The notes: a model not told the origin generated them from the sequence alone. 64,000 nt of DNA from Pyramidobacter sp. C12-8 (GCF_002007215.1 NZ_MUHX01000005.1:1-64000); one strand, 5' to 3'. Numbered from the stretch's first letter, positions 50,843-59,651 are shown. Numbers and translations are program-made.

Positions 50843-51205
50843 ATGGAAGCGATTCTCGGCAACGTGATGGTCGACTGCGGCGACGAAACGGAACTGCAAA
50901 ATTTTTACGCCGAGCTGCTGGGCTGGGAAAAGTGTGCGCTGTTTGGCTGCCCGGCGGTCAGAAGCTCGGGCGGCGTCGTCTTCCTGTTCATCGAGGAAGA
51001 AGATTACGCGCCGCCCGTGTGGCCGGAGGAAAAAGGGAAACAGCAGAAGCAGATGCACTTCGACTTTCAGGTGGAGGATCTGCCGGAGGCGGTGAAAAGA
51101 GCCGAAGCGCTGGGCGCGGTCAAAGCCGCGGCGCAGTTCGGCGGCGAACGGTTCGTGACCATGATCGACCCGGCCGGGCACCCGTTCTGCCTGTGCCGGA
51201 AGTGA
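50843..51205 (+). CDS. VOC-family protein (glyoxalase-like)
   Basis: 120 residues. The layout LGNVMVDCGDETELQNFYAELLGWEKC, then MHFDFQVEDLPEAVKRAEALGAV and MIDPAGHPFCL is a glyoxalase-like fold as in PhnB/antibiotic-resistance-like proteins. His ligands are weak: the first position is Asn7 or Val9, so metal binding is uncertain. AAGGAG lies 14 nt before the ATG. It follows the importer by 31 bp and may be cotranscribed. Confidence 0.78.
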   Translation: MEAILGNVMVDCGDETELQNFYAELLGWEKCALFGCPAVRSSGGVVFLFIEEEDYAPPVWPEEKGKQQKQMHFDFQVEDLPEAVKRAEALGAVKAAAQFGGERFVTMIDPAGHPFCLCRK

Positions 51206-51403
51206 CCCGCGCGGCGTTTTTCGGAGTTTTTTCTCAAATATAAAAAACAACATGTAATGAGAGAGCAGTTCCTGCAATGAACCGCGGAAAATGTTCCACG
51301 CCTAGATATACAATCTAAGAGCACCATGAGAAGAAAATAAGCAAGGGCTCATAGTTTCCGGTAAAATGATGTTTACGCCAACAACCATATTACGAGGAGA
51401 ACT

Positions 51404-51780
51404 ATGAGATCCTATATTCATCTTACGCCATTCGATCGCGAAAAGCTCATGTTGCTTCACAATAACGGCGAAGGAATCTCCGAAATCGCACGCCGTCCTG
51501 GACGTCATAAATCGACGATCTCCAGAGAGCTGAAGAGGGACTCTTTTCCCGGATGTTACTCTTCGTTTGCGGCACAGGGAGCATATCGTTCCCGCAGAAA
51601 GGTTGCTGTCCCCGGCGAAAGCTCGACGACGGGGAGACTTTGAAGCGGGTACGGGAACTTTTCTGCTTCGGGCAGTGGTCTCCCGAACAGATCGCTGCCC
51701 GCCCGAAAGAAGAGAAAAACCCGATCTCCATCAGCTATGCGACGCTCTACCGCGGTATCTCCAGCGGCGCTTTTGTCTGT
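51404..51780 (+). pseudogene. Truncated, frameshifted IS30-family transposase
   Basis: The first frame reads HLTPFDREKLMLLHNNGEGI and ISEIARRPGRHKSTISRELKR, the N-terminal helix-turn-helix of IS30 transposases. Near 51595 the frame shifts and continues as RRKLDDGETLKRVRELF and WSPEQIAARPKEEKNPISISYATLYRGI. The DDE catalytic domain that should follow (about 200 residues) is missing. AGGAG precedes the ATG. Remnant of a mobile element; terminal inverted repeats were not found. Confidence 0.85.
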
Positions 51781-51864
51781 ACGTACTTCAAGAGCGTCGC
51801 CAGTTCCGTCCAAAACGGCGGACTCGCGGCGTGTTTTGGAACATGTGCGGCCGGCTTGTGCGCT

Positions 51865-51873
51865 TGATATAAT
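51865..51873 (+). promoter_or_regulatory. Extended -10 promoter of the EamA gene
   Basis: TGATATAAT has a consensus -10 preceded by the extended TG. No strong -35. It lies 51 bp before the EamA ATG, within the end of the IS30 remnant. Confidence 0.5.
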
Positions 51874-51923
51874 GGAACAGCCTTTTTCTGTCTCCGCGAT
51901 CCTGCCCAAAGGAAGTGTTTCCG

Positions 51924-52781
51924 ATGAACTCGATGAAATGGCTCATGGCCGGGGCGATGCTGATCTTCGGCTCGATCGGCCTGTTCGCGCGCCGCGTTCC
52001 GCTTTCATCGGCGCAGCTCTCGCTGTGGCGCGCCGCCGTCGGCGGCCTTTGCCTGCTCGCCGCGGCCGTGACGGTGGGCAATGGACTCTCGTGGAAGAGG
52101 ATCCGTGCCAACGCCCGATATTTGCTCACGGCCGGAGCTTTTATAGGCATGAACTTGATTTTGTTCTTCGAGGCTTTCCGCTGGACGTCGATCGCCACGG
52201 GCACGGTCTGTTATTATCTGGCTCCCGTGTTCATGCTCTGTCTTGCGCCGTGGCTGCTGCGCGAAAAGCTGGAAAAGCGTACGGTCGTCTGCGTCTTCGT
52301 CTCGCTGTGCGGCCTGGCCTGCGTCGCGGGCGGCAGCGGCGGCGCGGGGAGAAACGACCTGCTCGGCGTCGCCTGCGGCGTCGGCGCGGCCGTCTTCTAC
52401 GCCTGCGCGGTCATGGCCAACAAGTTCCTGCGCGGCGTCACGCCGTACGAGTCCACCGCCGCCGAGCTGCTGCTCGCGGCGGCTTTTCTCGCCCCCTACG
52501 TGCTCGTCGAAGGGGGCCCCCCGCTGGCCAGCCTGGACGGCGCGGGCTGGTCCTGCCTGGCGGCGCTGTGCCTGATCCACACCGGGCTGGCCTATCTGAT
52601 GTACTTCACGGCGCTGCGCCGCCTGCCCGCCCAGACCACGGCGGCGCTGAGCTATATCGACCCGCTCTCGGCGGTCCTCATGAGCTGGCTGCTCCTCGGC
52701 GAATCGATAACGCCGCTGCAGCTCGCCGGCGGCGCCCTGATCCTCGGCGCGACGTTCCTGAACGAAATGAAAAAGGATTGA
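51924..52781 (+). CDS. EamA/DMT-family exporter
   Basis: 285 residues, ten membrane segments in two repeated EamA domains (about 1-135 and 145-285). Typical features: FGSIGLFARRVPLSSAQLSLWRA, the AP-x-F/M region of TM4 (CYYLAPVFMLCLAPWLLREKL), and YIDPLSAVLMSWLLLGESITPLQLAGGALILGATF at the end. AAAGGAAG is 9 nt before the ATG; a GTG at 51915 is possible. Family members export amino acids, metabolites or drugs. Substrate unknown. Confidence 0.9.
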   Translation: MNSMKWLMAGAMLIFGSIGLFARRVPLSSAQLSLWRAAVGGLCLLAAAVTVGNGLSWKRIRANARYLLTAGAFIGMNLILFFEAFRWTSIATGTVCYYLAPVFMLCLAPWLLREKLEKRTVVCVFVSLCGLACVAGGSGGAGRNDLLGVACGVGAAVFYACAVMANKFLRGVTPYESTAAELLLAAAFLAPYVLVEGGPPLASLDGAGWSCLAALCLIHTGLAYLMYFTALRRLPAQTTAALSYIDPLSAVLMSWLLLGESITPLQLAGGALILGATFLNEMKKD

Positions 52782-52825
52782 CGCACAAAGTCCCCGCTTC
52801 CAGACGGAAGCGGGGACTTTGTGCG
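52782..52825. terminator. Bidirectional terminator between EamA and M20 genes
   Basis: A stem of about 20 bp: CGCACAAAGTCCCCGCTTCC (52782-52801) with its complement ending at 52825, loop AGAC. It serves convergent genes. Confidence 0.8.
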
Positions 52826-52834
52826 CGATGCGCG

Positions 52835-54031
52835 CTATTGATTGAGGAACGCCCAGGCGCAGGCGGCTTCGAAGGCCGCGCCTTTGCAGAGTTGAGATTC
52901 GTCGATGGTGAACTTGCAGTGATGGTGCGGCCAGTCGGAGCCTTTGGCGGCGTCGCCGCAGCCGATGAAGAAGAACGCGCCGGGGATTTTTTCGAGGTAG
53001 AAACTGAAATCCTCGCCGCCCATGGTCGGCGGCACTTCGCGCACCATGTCGGCGCCGAAGATCCCGCGGCCGGTCTCCGCTCCCAGCCGCGCCATTTCCG
53101 CGTCGTTGACGGTGGGCGGCAGGTTGCGGCGGTAATCCAGCTCGGCCGTGCAGCGGAAGGCCGCGCCGATGTTCTCGGCCATGCGGCGGATGAACGCCTC
53201 GCAGTCGCGGCTGATCTGCGGCTCGAAGGATCGGGCCGTGCCGATCAGCTCCGCTTCCGAAGGGATGACGTTGAACGCGCCGCCGGCTTTCATGACGCCG
53301 GTGGAGAGCACGGCGCTCTTTTGCGGGTCGAGCTCGCGGCTGACGAACGTTTGCAGCGCGCAGATCAGCTGCGCCGCCGCCACGGTCGGGTCGTGCGTCT
53401 GATGGGGCGAGGCGCCGTGCCCGCCTTGTCCGCGCAGCTTCACCGTCCACGAGTCGGAACAGGCCATCATCGGCCCGGCGCGCCAGCCCAGCACGCCCGA
53501 CGGCAGCGGGCTCCACAGGTGCGCGCCGAAGATCGCGTCCACTCCGTCGAGCGCGCGCCCGTCTTCCACTACGGCCCGCGCACCCTGCACGAAATTGGCC
53601 GATTCTTCCGAGGGCTGGAAGATCAGCCGCACCGAGCCGCGCAGCTGGGTCCTCGCTTCGCAGAGCATCCGCGCCGCCCCCAGCAGCATGGCCATGTGGC
53701 CGTCGTGCCCGCAGGCGTGCATGACGCCGGGGCGCTGCGAGGAAAACGGCAGTCCCGTCTCCTCCGCGACCGGCAGCGCGTCGATGTCGGCGCGCAGGGC
53801 AACCCGCCGCCCGGGAAGCGCGCCCGCAATGTCGGCGATCACGCCGGTGGGCCGTCCGCGCGTGCCGACGGCGACGTTCTCGCAGCCCATCTCCGACAGC
53901 GCCGCGGCGATGTAATCGCTGGTCTTCACTTCGTCGAAGGAGAGCTCGGGAAAAGCATGAAGATGCCGCCGCCAGGCGACGACGGCACTTTCAAGTTCTT
54001 CGGCGCGGGTTTTGAAGTCAGGCGTTTTCAT
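52835..54031 (-). CDS. M20 amidohydrolase (hippurate hydrolase/IAA-amino acid hydrolase-like)
   Basis: 398 residues. RRHLHAFPELSFDE, HACGHDGHMAMLLG with metal ligands, FQPSEES, DAIFGAHLWS, and PPTMGGEDFSFYL are the M20D amidohydrolase motifs. Family members cleave N-acyl amino acids (hippurate, N-acetyl-diaminopimelate, aminobenzoyl-glutamate). It follows a YfcC-type transporter gene by 3 bp, so uptake of an amide and its cleavage are probably linked. Confidence 0.92.
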   Translation of the reverse strand: MKTPDFKTRAEELESAVVAWRRHLHAFPELSFDEVKTSDYIAAALSEMGCENVAVGTRGRPTGVIADIAGALPGRRVALRADIDALPVAEETGLPFSSQRPGVMHACGHDGHMAMLLGAARMLCEARTQLRGSVRLIFQPSEESANFVQGARAVVEDGRALDGVDAIFGAHLWSPLPSGVLGWRAGPMMACSDSWTVKLRGQGGHGASPHQTHDPTVAAAQLICALQTFVSRELDPQKSAVLSTGVMKAGGAFNVIPSEAELIGTARSFEPQISRDCEAFIRRMAENIGAAFRCTAELDYRRNLPPTVNDAEMARLGAETGRGIFGADMVREVPPTMGGEDFSFYLEKIPGAFFFIGCGDAAKGSDWPHHHCKFTIDESQLCKGAAFEAACAWAFLNQ

Positions 54032-54034
54032 GGT

Positions 54035-55432
54035 TCAATTCCAGCCGATGGCGATTCCCACGCACATGAAGACCCAGCCGAGCAGCACCACCTTGACGAC
54101 CAGCGGGAACACGAAACGGAACCAGCGGTCGAAGGGCACGCGGGTCAGAGCCAGCATGGCCAGCATGCCGCCGCCGGTGGGATAGCACAGGTTGGTGACG
54201 CCGTCGCCGATCTGGAACGCCATCACGGAGACCTGGCGCGTCATGCCGACGAGGTCGGAGAGCGGGATCATCACCGGCATCGTCGCCAATGCCTGGCCGG
54301 AGCCGGAGGGGATCAGGAAGTTGATCAGGCAGTGGGCGACCGACATCAGCACGGCGGAGGCGTAAATGCCGAGCCCCTGCAGCGGCGCGACCAGCCCGTG
54401 GATGACGGCGTCGGTGATGTTGCCGTCCTTCATGACGACCTGAATGGCCAGAGCCACGCCGATGGCCAGCGCGCCGCCGGCGACCGACTTGGCCCCCTCG
54501 ATCATCAGCTCCACCATCCGGTTGGGACGGATACCGCCCACAAAAGCGCCGACGATGCCGATGAGCAGGAACAGCCCCGCCATCTCGTTCAGGTACCATT
54601 TCCATCTGAGCACGCCGAAGATCGTGAAGGCCATGCCGGCCACGAACACCGAGAGCACGGCCTTGTCGCGGGCGGTCAGCTCGTATTCCTCGATCGGCTT
54701 GGTCAGCGTCAGCCCCGAAGTGTCCGCGTCGGGAACAAGGCTCTTGGAAGGATCGCGTCGGATCCTGTCCATGTAACTGGTGACGTGGAAGCCCGTGAGG
54801 ATGATGGCGCACAGGCAGTAGAGCGAGCGGAAGGCGATGCCCGAATAGATGGGCAGCTGGGCGATGGCGTGAGCCGTGCCGACCGTGTAGGGATTGATCG
54901 GCGACGTGGCGAAGCCGATGCCGATGCCGGCGATGGCCATGCCCGCGCCGACCATCACGTCGCCGCCGAGCGCCAGCGCCACGAACACGGCGATGGGCGT
55001 GACGGCGATGTTGTTCTCGAAGCCGACGGTCGCGCCGAGGAAGCCGAAGATCAACATGACGATCCAGATCAGCTTCCTGTAGTTGCCGACGCCGATCCGC
55101 TTCACCGCGTAGCCGACGCCGTGCTCGATGGCGCCCGTGCTCTGCAGCACTTTGAACATCGCTCCGGAGATGAACGTGATGACCACGACGATGCCGGCGT
55201 TGACGATGCCGCGAGGAATGGCCGTGAGGAACTGCATCAGCGTCACCGGCGTGGGATCGACCGCGTGATACGTGGTGGGATCGACGACTTTGCGTCCGTT
55301 CACGACGACGCGGTCGTACACTCCCGGCGGCAGGAAATACGTCAGGATCGCTACCGCGACGACGATCAGGAACAGCAGGATATAAGGATGGGGCAGTTTT
55401 TCATACCAGCGCTTCTGTGCAGTTTCCATCAT
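54035..55432 (-). CDS. YfcC-family (AbgT-like ion transporter superfamily) transporter
   Basis: 465 residues, about eleven to twelve membrane segments. KLPHPYILLFLIVVAVAILTYFLPPGVYDR start, GATVGFENNIAVTPI, NPYTVGTAHAIAQLPIYSG, and NFLIPSGSGQALATMPVMIPLSDLVGMTRQ are features of YfcC/ArcD-like carriers. Such proteins carry basic peptides, amino acids or aminobenzoyl-glutamate-like compounds. Coupled to the amidohydrolase gene downstream. Confidence 0.87.
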   Translation of the reverse strand: MMETAQKRWYEKLPHPYILLFLIVVAVAILTYFLPPGVYDRVVVNGRKVVDPTTYHAVDPTPVTLMQFLTAIPRGIVNAGIVVVITFISGAMFKVLQSTGAIEHGVGYAVKRIGVGNYRKLIWIVMLIFGFLGATVGFENNIAVTPIAVFVALALGGDVMVGAGMAIAGIGIGFATSPINPYTVGTAHAIAQLPIYSGIAFRSLYCLCAIILTGFHVTSYMDRIRRDPSKSLVPDADTSGLTLTKPIEEYELTARDKAVLSVFVAGMAFTIFGVLRWKWYLNEMAGLFLLIGIVGAFVGGIRPNRMVELMIEGAKSVAGGALAIGVALAIQVVMKDGNITDAVIHGLVAPLQGLGIYASAVLMSVAHCLINFLIPSGSGQALATMPVMIPLSDLVGMTRQVSVMAFQIGDGVTNLCYPTGGGMLAMLALTRVPFDRWFRFVFPLVVKVVLLGWVFMCVGIAIGWN

Positions 55433-55594
55433 AGAAAATCCCCTTTCTGAAAATAATGACGAACTATGAAACTAAACAATAGAATAGCATCACAAGAAGC
55501 CAAAATCAAGAATAAAACTGCACAATGCCCGAAAAGAATCGAGCAAAAACATTTTCAGTCAGCAAAATGCCTGAAGCGAAAAACAATAAACCGC

Positions 55595-55652
55595 GAAAAA
55601 ATGCGGGAGCGGATAGCCGGCAGAGGCCGGGCATTCGCTCCCGCATTTTTTC
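55595..55652 (-). terminator. Terminator of the GNAT/DJ-1 gene
   Basis: AAAAAATGCGGGAGCG (55596-55611) pairs with CGCTCCCGCATTTTTT (55636-55651). T runs on both strands. Confidence 0.88.
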
Positions 55653-55686
55653 GCGGCGTCCGGCGCGGGATCCCGCGCCGGCAAAA

Positions 55687-56784
55687 CTAACGCCGTGAAT
55701 TTTCCGAGAAGGGATCGTCGTCCGGGTCGTCGTTCCAGCGGTACTCGATCTGGCGCGCGATCTCCGCCGCCCGTTCGCGGCCGAAGCGGTCGGCGACGAA
55801 GCCCAGCGCCATGTCCATGCCCGCGGAAACGCCCGAGGACGTGTAGAATTTGCCGTCTTTCGTCCAGCGCGCGCGGTCGCGCCACAGGACTTTTTCGCCG
55901 CACGACGTGGCCCAGGCCAGCGCGCGCTTGTTCGACGTGGCTTCGCGCCCGTCCAGCGCGCCGCACCCGGCCAGCAGCGCCGAGCCGGTGCAGACGGACA
56001 GGCAGTAGGTGGAAGCGTCGGCCAGTTCCCGCAGCATGGCGAGAAACTCTCCGTTGCCGGCCAGCGGCCGCGTGCCCCGGCCGCCCGGCAGCAGCAGCGC
56101 GCCGCGCGGGTCGGCCGCCGAGAGCGGTTCGGTGAGGACGCGCAGCCCTTGGGCGTTGATCACCTCGCCGCCGCCGCGCGAGAACCAGCGCAGCCGGTAG
56201 TCGCCGATGTGAGCGAGGATCTCCGCGGGGCCGAAGACGTCGAGCGTCTCGTAACCTTCGAAAAGGAACGCGTTCACGTCGAGCGAACGTCCGGGCAGGT
56301 CGGTCTTCTCGCGGCGCAGACCGCGGTATAGTCCGTCCTCCACGGTCCCGGCGGCGCGGAAGCCGAGATTCTCGTAAAAACGGTTCAGTTTCGCGTTGTC
56401 CGCGGCGCAGTCGAGGCGCAGCGCGCGTTTTCCCAGCGCCGCCGCCCGCTCGCCGGCCAGCCGCAGGAACTCGCGTCCCGCACCGCGGCCGCGCAGCGAC
56501 GAGACCAGGTTGTGCACGGACAGCGCCGGCAGCGGCGCGTCGCGCCAGCGCGGATCCTCTTCGAGCAGGACCGCCGCCGCGACCGCTTCGCCGCCGTCGT
56601 CGAGCACGAACAGTTTGCCCTCGCGCAGCATCCGCTCGTAGTAGCCGCGCGGGTAGACTTCCCGGTAGTTCGTGACGTTCCACTGCCGGATGCCCGTTTC
56701 GTCCATCCAGCGGATGCGCGCGTCGATCAGCGCTTCGATCTGTTCCAGGTCGCCGCCGCGGGCGGCGCGAAATCGAGAGGTCAT
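55687..56784 (-). CDS. Fusion of GNAT acetyltransferase and DJ-1/PfpI domain
   Basis: 365 residues. Residues 1-160 are a GNAT domain: VHNLVSSLRGRGAGREFLRLA has the acetyl-CoA loop (RGRGAG), followed by LRLDCAADNAKLNRFYENLGFR. Residues about 165-365 are a DJ-1 domain of the isonitrile-hydratase/transcription-factor-like group: FLFEGYETLDVFGPAEIL, YCLSVCTGSALLAGCG with nucleophile Cys265, and VSAGMDMALGFVADRFG. One continuous frame with no stop or shift. The two activities may act on one substrate. The last residues are Asp-rich. Confidence 0.87.
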   Translation of the reverse strand: MTSRFRAARGGDLEQIEALIDARIRWMDETGIRQWNVTNYREVYPRGYYERMLREGKLFVLDDGGEAVAAAVLLEEDPRWRDAPLPALSVHNLVSSLRGRGAGREFLRLAGERAAALGKRALRLDCAADNAKLNRFYENLGFRAAGTVEDGLYRGLRREKTDLPGRSLDVNAFLFEGYETLDVFGPAEILAHIGDYRLRWFSRGGGEVINAQGLRVLTEPLSAADPRGALLLPGGRGTRPLAGNGEFLAMLRELADASTYCLSVCTGSALLAGCGALDGREATSNKRALAWATSCGEKVLWRDRARWTKDGKFYTSSGVSAGMDMALGFVADRFGRERAAEIARQIEYRWNDDPDDDPFSENSRR

Positions 56785-56812
56785 GAGAAAATCCCCTGTC
56801 TGAGAACGTCCG

Positions 56813-57268
56813 TTATTCCGTTTTCAGCCACTCTGCGACGCCCTCGTCCGTCAGCTTGTTGGCGTCAAGGCAGTCCTTGACGTCGCCGGCGCAGTGGGCG
56901 CGGATCTTCCCCGCGCTGCCGCGCGGGCCGCTGCCGCCGTGCGTGCAGAACGGCCAGACCGTCTTGCCGGAAAAGTCGTACTGCGACAGGAAGCTGACGA
57001 CGGCCTGCGGGCAGGTGAACCACCACACGGGGAACCCCAGCGCGACGCGGTCGTAAGCGGCGAAGTCCTCCACGCGGCCCGTCAGCTTGGGCAGCTCGCC
57101 GGTGAGCTGTTCTTTTTTGCCGACGATCACCGTGCCGGCGTAGCTTTGCGGATACGCCTTCTCCGTCTTGATCTCGAACAGGTCGCCGCCCGTAACGCGC
57201 GCGATCTGCTCGGCTTTGGCCCGGGTCGTGCCCGATTTGGAGAAGTACGCGATCAAAAGTTTAGCCAT
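56813..57268 (-). CDS. Flavodoxin-like protein
   Basis: 151 residues. AKLLIAYFSKSGTTRAKAEQIA is the FMN-phosphate loop; DRVALGFPVWWFTCPQAVVSFLSQYDFSGKTVWPFCTHGGSG follows, with the isoalloxazine-contacting WW region and the THGGSG loop typical of the flavodoxin_4 group (Bacteroides/Clostridia 'flavodoxin' BilS-like). Start at 57268 is chosen for the spacing to AAAGGA. It could donate electrons or be an NAD(P)H:quinone-type reductase. It borders the DnaA-box region. Confidence 0.88.
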   Translation of the reverse strand: MAKLLIAYFSKSGTTRAKAEQIARVTGGDLFEIKTEKAYPQSYAGTVIVGKKEQLTGELPKLTGRVEDFAAYDRVALGFPVWWFTCPQAVVSFLSQYDFSGKTVWPFCTHGGSGPRGSAGKIRAHCAGDVKDCLDANKLTDEGVAEWLKTE

Positions 57269-57402
57269 GAAAACCATCCTTTCCGCAAAAAATTTTCGCA
57301 GCGCGGCGGACGGGCGTTTGGCGCGAAGAACGCGCGCCCGGCTTGGCCGCGTCTTTATTGTATCATGCGGACCGTTTCTCCTGCGCGGCGGCGGGAAGAG
57401 AC

Positions 57403-57625
57403 TTTTCCACAGCGCTCGGCCCGTTCCGTCTTTTTCGACCGACGACAAAAGCCGCCGCCGTCCAGCCCGCCGCGATAGGTTGATTGTCGGCGGAACTATG
57501 CACGCCGGGACGCCCGGGGCATGTGGAAAACGCGGTCTGATCTTTGGCTCCACGAGGACTTTTGAAACCACGATGCGAAGACTATCCACAGAAGAGGCAC
57601 ATTATCCACAAAATAATGTGTATAA
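57403..57625. other. oriC: DnaA-box cluster, candidate replication origin
   Basis: Five matches to TTWTNCACA in a non-coding gap: TTTTCCACA (57403-57411, plus), TTTTCCACA (57530-57522, minus), CTATCCACA (57582-57590, plus, one mismatch), TTATCCACA (57602-57610, plus, perfect) and TTATACACA (57625-57617, minus). By chance one would expect about one exact site per 16 kb on both strands with equal bases, and fewer at this GC content. The 57269-57882 gap has no clear gene. A perfect parS site lies 2 kb away. dnaA is not in the window. Confidence 0.55.
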
Positions 57626-57882
57626 GTCGGCTTGATTGTCGATAGTCTTTCCGCAATAACGCGGAGGTTTTCTGGCGATAAAAGTTTTGATACGTCCGTT
57701 CCTGGCCTCAAAATGAGCGGAGCCGCCGCGTCCGGCTTGACAACGCTCCGTTGCTTCGATATCTTCATGGGCAGGAAATTCTTGAAGAAGGAGGCGTTTC
57801 CCTTGCGTGACTCAAAAAAAATCTCTGCTGCGCCGCCGACCTGCGGACGCGGCCCCGCAGGCGCTTCGGCGGGAGCGGCGCG

Positions 57883-58548
57883 ATGAGACGCGAAGCCGCC
57901 GCCCCCTTTTTCTCCATGCTGCGCGGCATGGCGGCTGCGGTCGCCGCGCAGCTTGCGGGCGGGTTCGAAGAAGCCGCGGTCCGCGACATGCTGACGCGGG
58001 CGGACGAAGCCTTTCAAGCCAATGTCCCGTCCATTCCCGAAGTCGGCGCCGACAACCCCTGGCTCAAGAGCCTCGTCGGCGTCGCCTGGCTGTCGGGCGT
58101 GTGGCTCCAACTGGAAAAGCGCGGCTGGAGCCTGCCGCGCATCTCCCTGGCGACGCAGAAAGCGCTGGCCGCTTTCGCCCAATCCAGCCTTCCCGCGGAA
58201 AAGCGTTCCGCCATGGGCGCGGCCATGTGCTCGCCGGAGCTGGCCGAAAAGATCGCCGCGCGCTCGCGCGAACGCCGCTTCCCTGACGACTGGCTCGTCG
58301 AAGCTGTGTTGCCGCGCGAAGGCGAATCCTTCGACGTCGGCTACGACGTCTTCAAGTGCCCCGTCGTCCAGTACCTTGAGGAGCGCGGCCTGCGGCGCTT
58401 CGCCGCCTGGTTCTGCCGCGACGACTATCCGCTCCATGCCGCCATGGGCGTCCGCCTCGAACGGACGCGGACGCTCGCCGACGGGGCGGACCGCTGCGAT
58501 TTCAGGCTGAAACTTTGTGAAGAACCGTTCACACAGATCATGGAGTAG
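57883..58548 (+). CDS. L-2-amino-thiazoline-4-carboxylate hydrolase-like protein
   Basis: 221 residues. The C-terminal signature FCRDDYPLHAAMGVRLERTRTLADGADRCDFRL matches the ATC-hydrolase-like family: two Cys/Asp regions and the R-T-x-T-L-x-x-G motif. The ATG follows GGGAG by 9 nt; the frame is closed further upstream by TGA at 57808. True ATC hydrolases make L-cysteine from a thiazoline, but most family members are uncharacterised. A 27-codon frame starting with TTG at 57803 after AAGGAGG ends in ATGA overlap with this gene and may be a leader. Confidence 0.75.
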   Translation: MRREAAAPFFSMLRGMAAAVAAQLAGGFEEAAVRDMLTRADEAFQANVPSIPEVGADNPWLKSLVGVAWLSGVWLQLEKRGWSLPRISLATQKALAAFAQSSLPAEKRSAMGAAMCSPELAEKIAARSRERRFPDDWLVEAVLPREGESFDVGYDVFKCPVVQYLEERGLRRFAAWFCRDDYPLHAAMGVRLERTRTLADGADRCDFRLKLCEEPFTQIME

Positions 58549-58562
58549 CCGCCGCGTTTTGC

Positions 58563-58591
58563 TTGACAAGGTCCCGCCGTTTGATTATCTT
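58563..58591 (+). promoter_or_regulatory. Promoter of the exported phosphoglycerate mutase gene
   Basis: TTGACA (58563-58568) and TATCTT (58586-58591) with a 17-bp spacer, 45 bp before the start codon. Confidence 0.7.
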
Positions 58592-58636
58592 AAAGCGGCA
58601 AAAACATCTTTTGACTTTTTACAGGAGGCGATTTGT

Positions 58637-59503
58637 TTGAAGAACCTGAAACGGCTTTTGGGAGCGCTGGCCCTGCTGACGGTCCTGGCGGCTTCCGCCT
58701 GGGCGGCGCCCAAGAACGTGACGCTGGTGCTGCTCCGTCACGGCGAGAGCGAATGGAACCTCGAGGACCGCTTCACCGGCTGGTCCGACGTGCGCCTGAC
58801 CCGCAAAGGCGTGAAAGGCGCTTTCAACGCCGGCATCGCCATGAAGAACGCCGATCTGACGTTCGACGTCGTGCACACCTCGCTGTTGAGCCGCGCCATC
58901 GCCACCGCCTGGCTGGCCATGAGCGCCCTGGACTGCCGCTGGCTGCCCGTGGAGAAGTTTTGGCGCCTCAACGAGCGCTGCTACGGCGACCTCGAGGGCA
59001 AGACCCGCACGGAAGTGGCCGAAGCCGTCGGCAAGGAGCAGGTCGACATCTGGCGCCGCAGCTACGACGTGCCGCCTCCGGCCCTGGCCTACGAGGACCC
59101 TCGTTCGCCCGTGCACGATCCCCGCTATGCCAGCCTTGACCGCCGCTTTATCCCTCAGGCCGAGAGTCTCAAGGACGTGATCGCCCGCGAAGCGCCCTAT
59201 TGGAGCGACACGCTCGCCCCCACGCTCCGCGCCGGCATGAACGTGCTCGTGGTCGGTCACAGCACCGCCCTGCGCGCCCTCTCCTCGTGGGTCGAGCCTC
59301 ACCTGACCCCGGAAGAGTTGCAGAAGCTCGAGATCCCCAACTCCACGCCCGTGGTCTACAATCTCGAGATCAGCGACGACGGTTTCAACGTCGTCTCCCG
59401 CGAAGTCATGAAGGTCGAAGACGTGCCTCTGCCGCCGCCTCCCGAGGCCGACAAACCCGCGGAAAAGCCGGCCGAAGCTCCCGCTCCGGCCGCCGGCAAA
59501 TAA
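58637..59503 (+). CDS. Exported GpmA-like phosphoglycerate mutase
   Basis: 288 residues. TTG at 58637 is the start, 8 nt after AGGAGG. Residues 1-23 are a clear signal peptide (KNLKRLLGALALLTVLAASAWA), after which the cytosolic enzyme would begin (KNVTLVLLRHGESEWNLEDRFTGW). Catalytic His35 and Arg in RHGESEWN, LNERCYGDLEGKTRTE, and GHSTALRAL with the second His are all intact. The C-terminal tail is Pro/Ala/Glu-rich. GpmA interconverts 2- and 3-phosphoglycerate; a periplasmic copy cannot serve glycolysis, so it is probably a periplasmic phosphatase or of other use. Confidence 0.85.
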   Translation: MKNLKRLLGALALLTVLAASAWAAPKNVTLVLLRHGESEWNLEDRFTGWSDVRLTRKGVKGAFNAGIAMKNADLTFDVVHTSLLSRAIATAWLAMSALDCRWLPVEKFWRLNERCYGDLEGKTRTEVAEAVGKEQVDIWRRSYDVPPPALAYEDPRSPVHDPRYASLDRRFIPQAESLKDVIAREAPYWSDTLAPTLRAGMNVLVVGHSTALRALSSWVEPHLTPEELQKLEIPNSTPVVYNLEISDDGFNVVSREVMKVEDVPLPPPPEADKPAEKPAEAPAPAAGK

Positions 59504-59651
59504 CCGCGGACACAACTGAAAACATCGAAAACGAAAAAGCGGCCGAGGGGCGATGAATTGGACTTCACCGCCTTGCGGACGCTTTTATCGTTTCGTCATA
59601 TTTTTTGAGTACGTTACCCGAACGCCGTCGACGACTGGCTCCAAGACAAAA

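Noticed and set aside
51291-51300. ATGTTCCACG, half of a parS palindrome
   Set aside because: The second half is missing (CCTAGATA follows), so ParB binding is unlikely.
51737-55450. A plus-strand open frame of 1237 codons
   Set aside because: It runs out of frame with the EamA gene and antisense to the M20 and YfcC genes. Composition is typical of a shadow frame with Arg/Asp/His runs.
57803-57886. A 27-codon frame after AAGGAGG that overlaps the ATC-hydrolase-like start as ATGA
   Set aside because: The ribosome site and overlap are suggestive, but the TTG start and the low-complexity peptide give no support for a protein; mentioned only as a possible leader.
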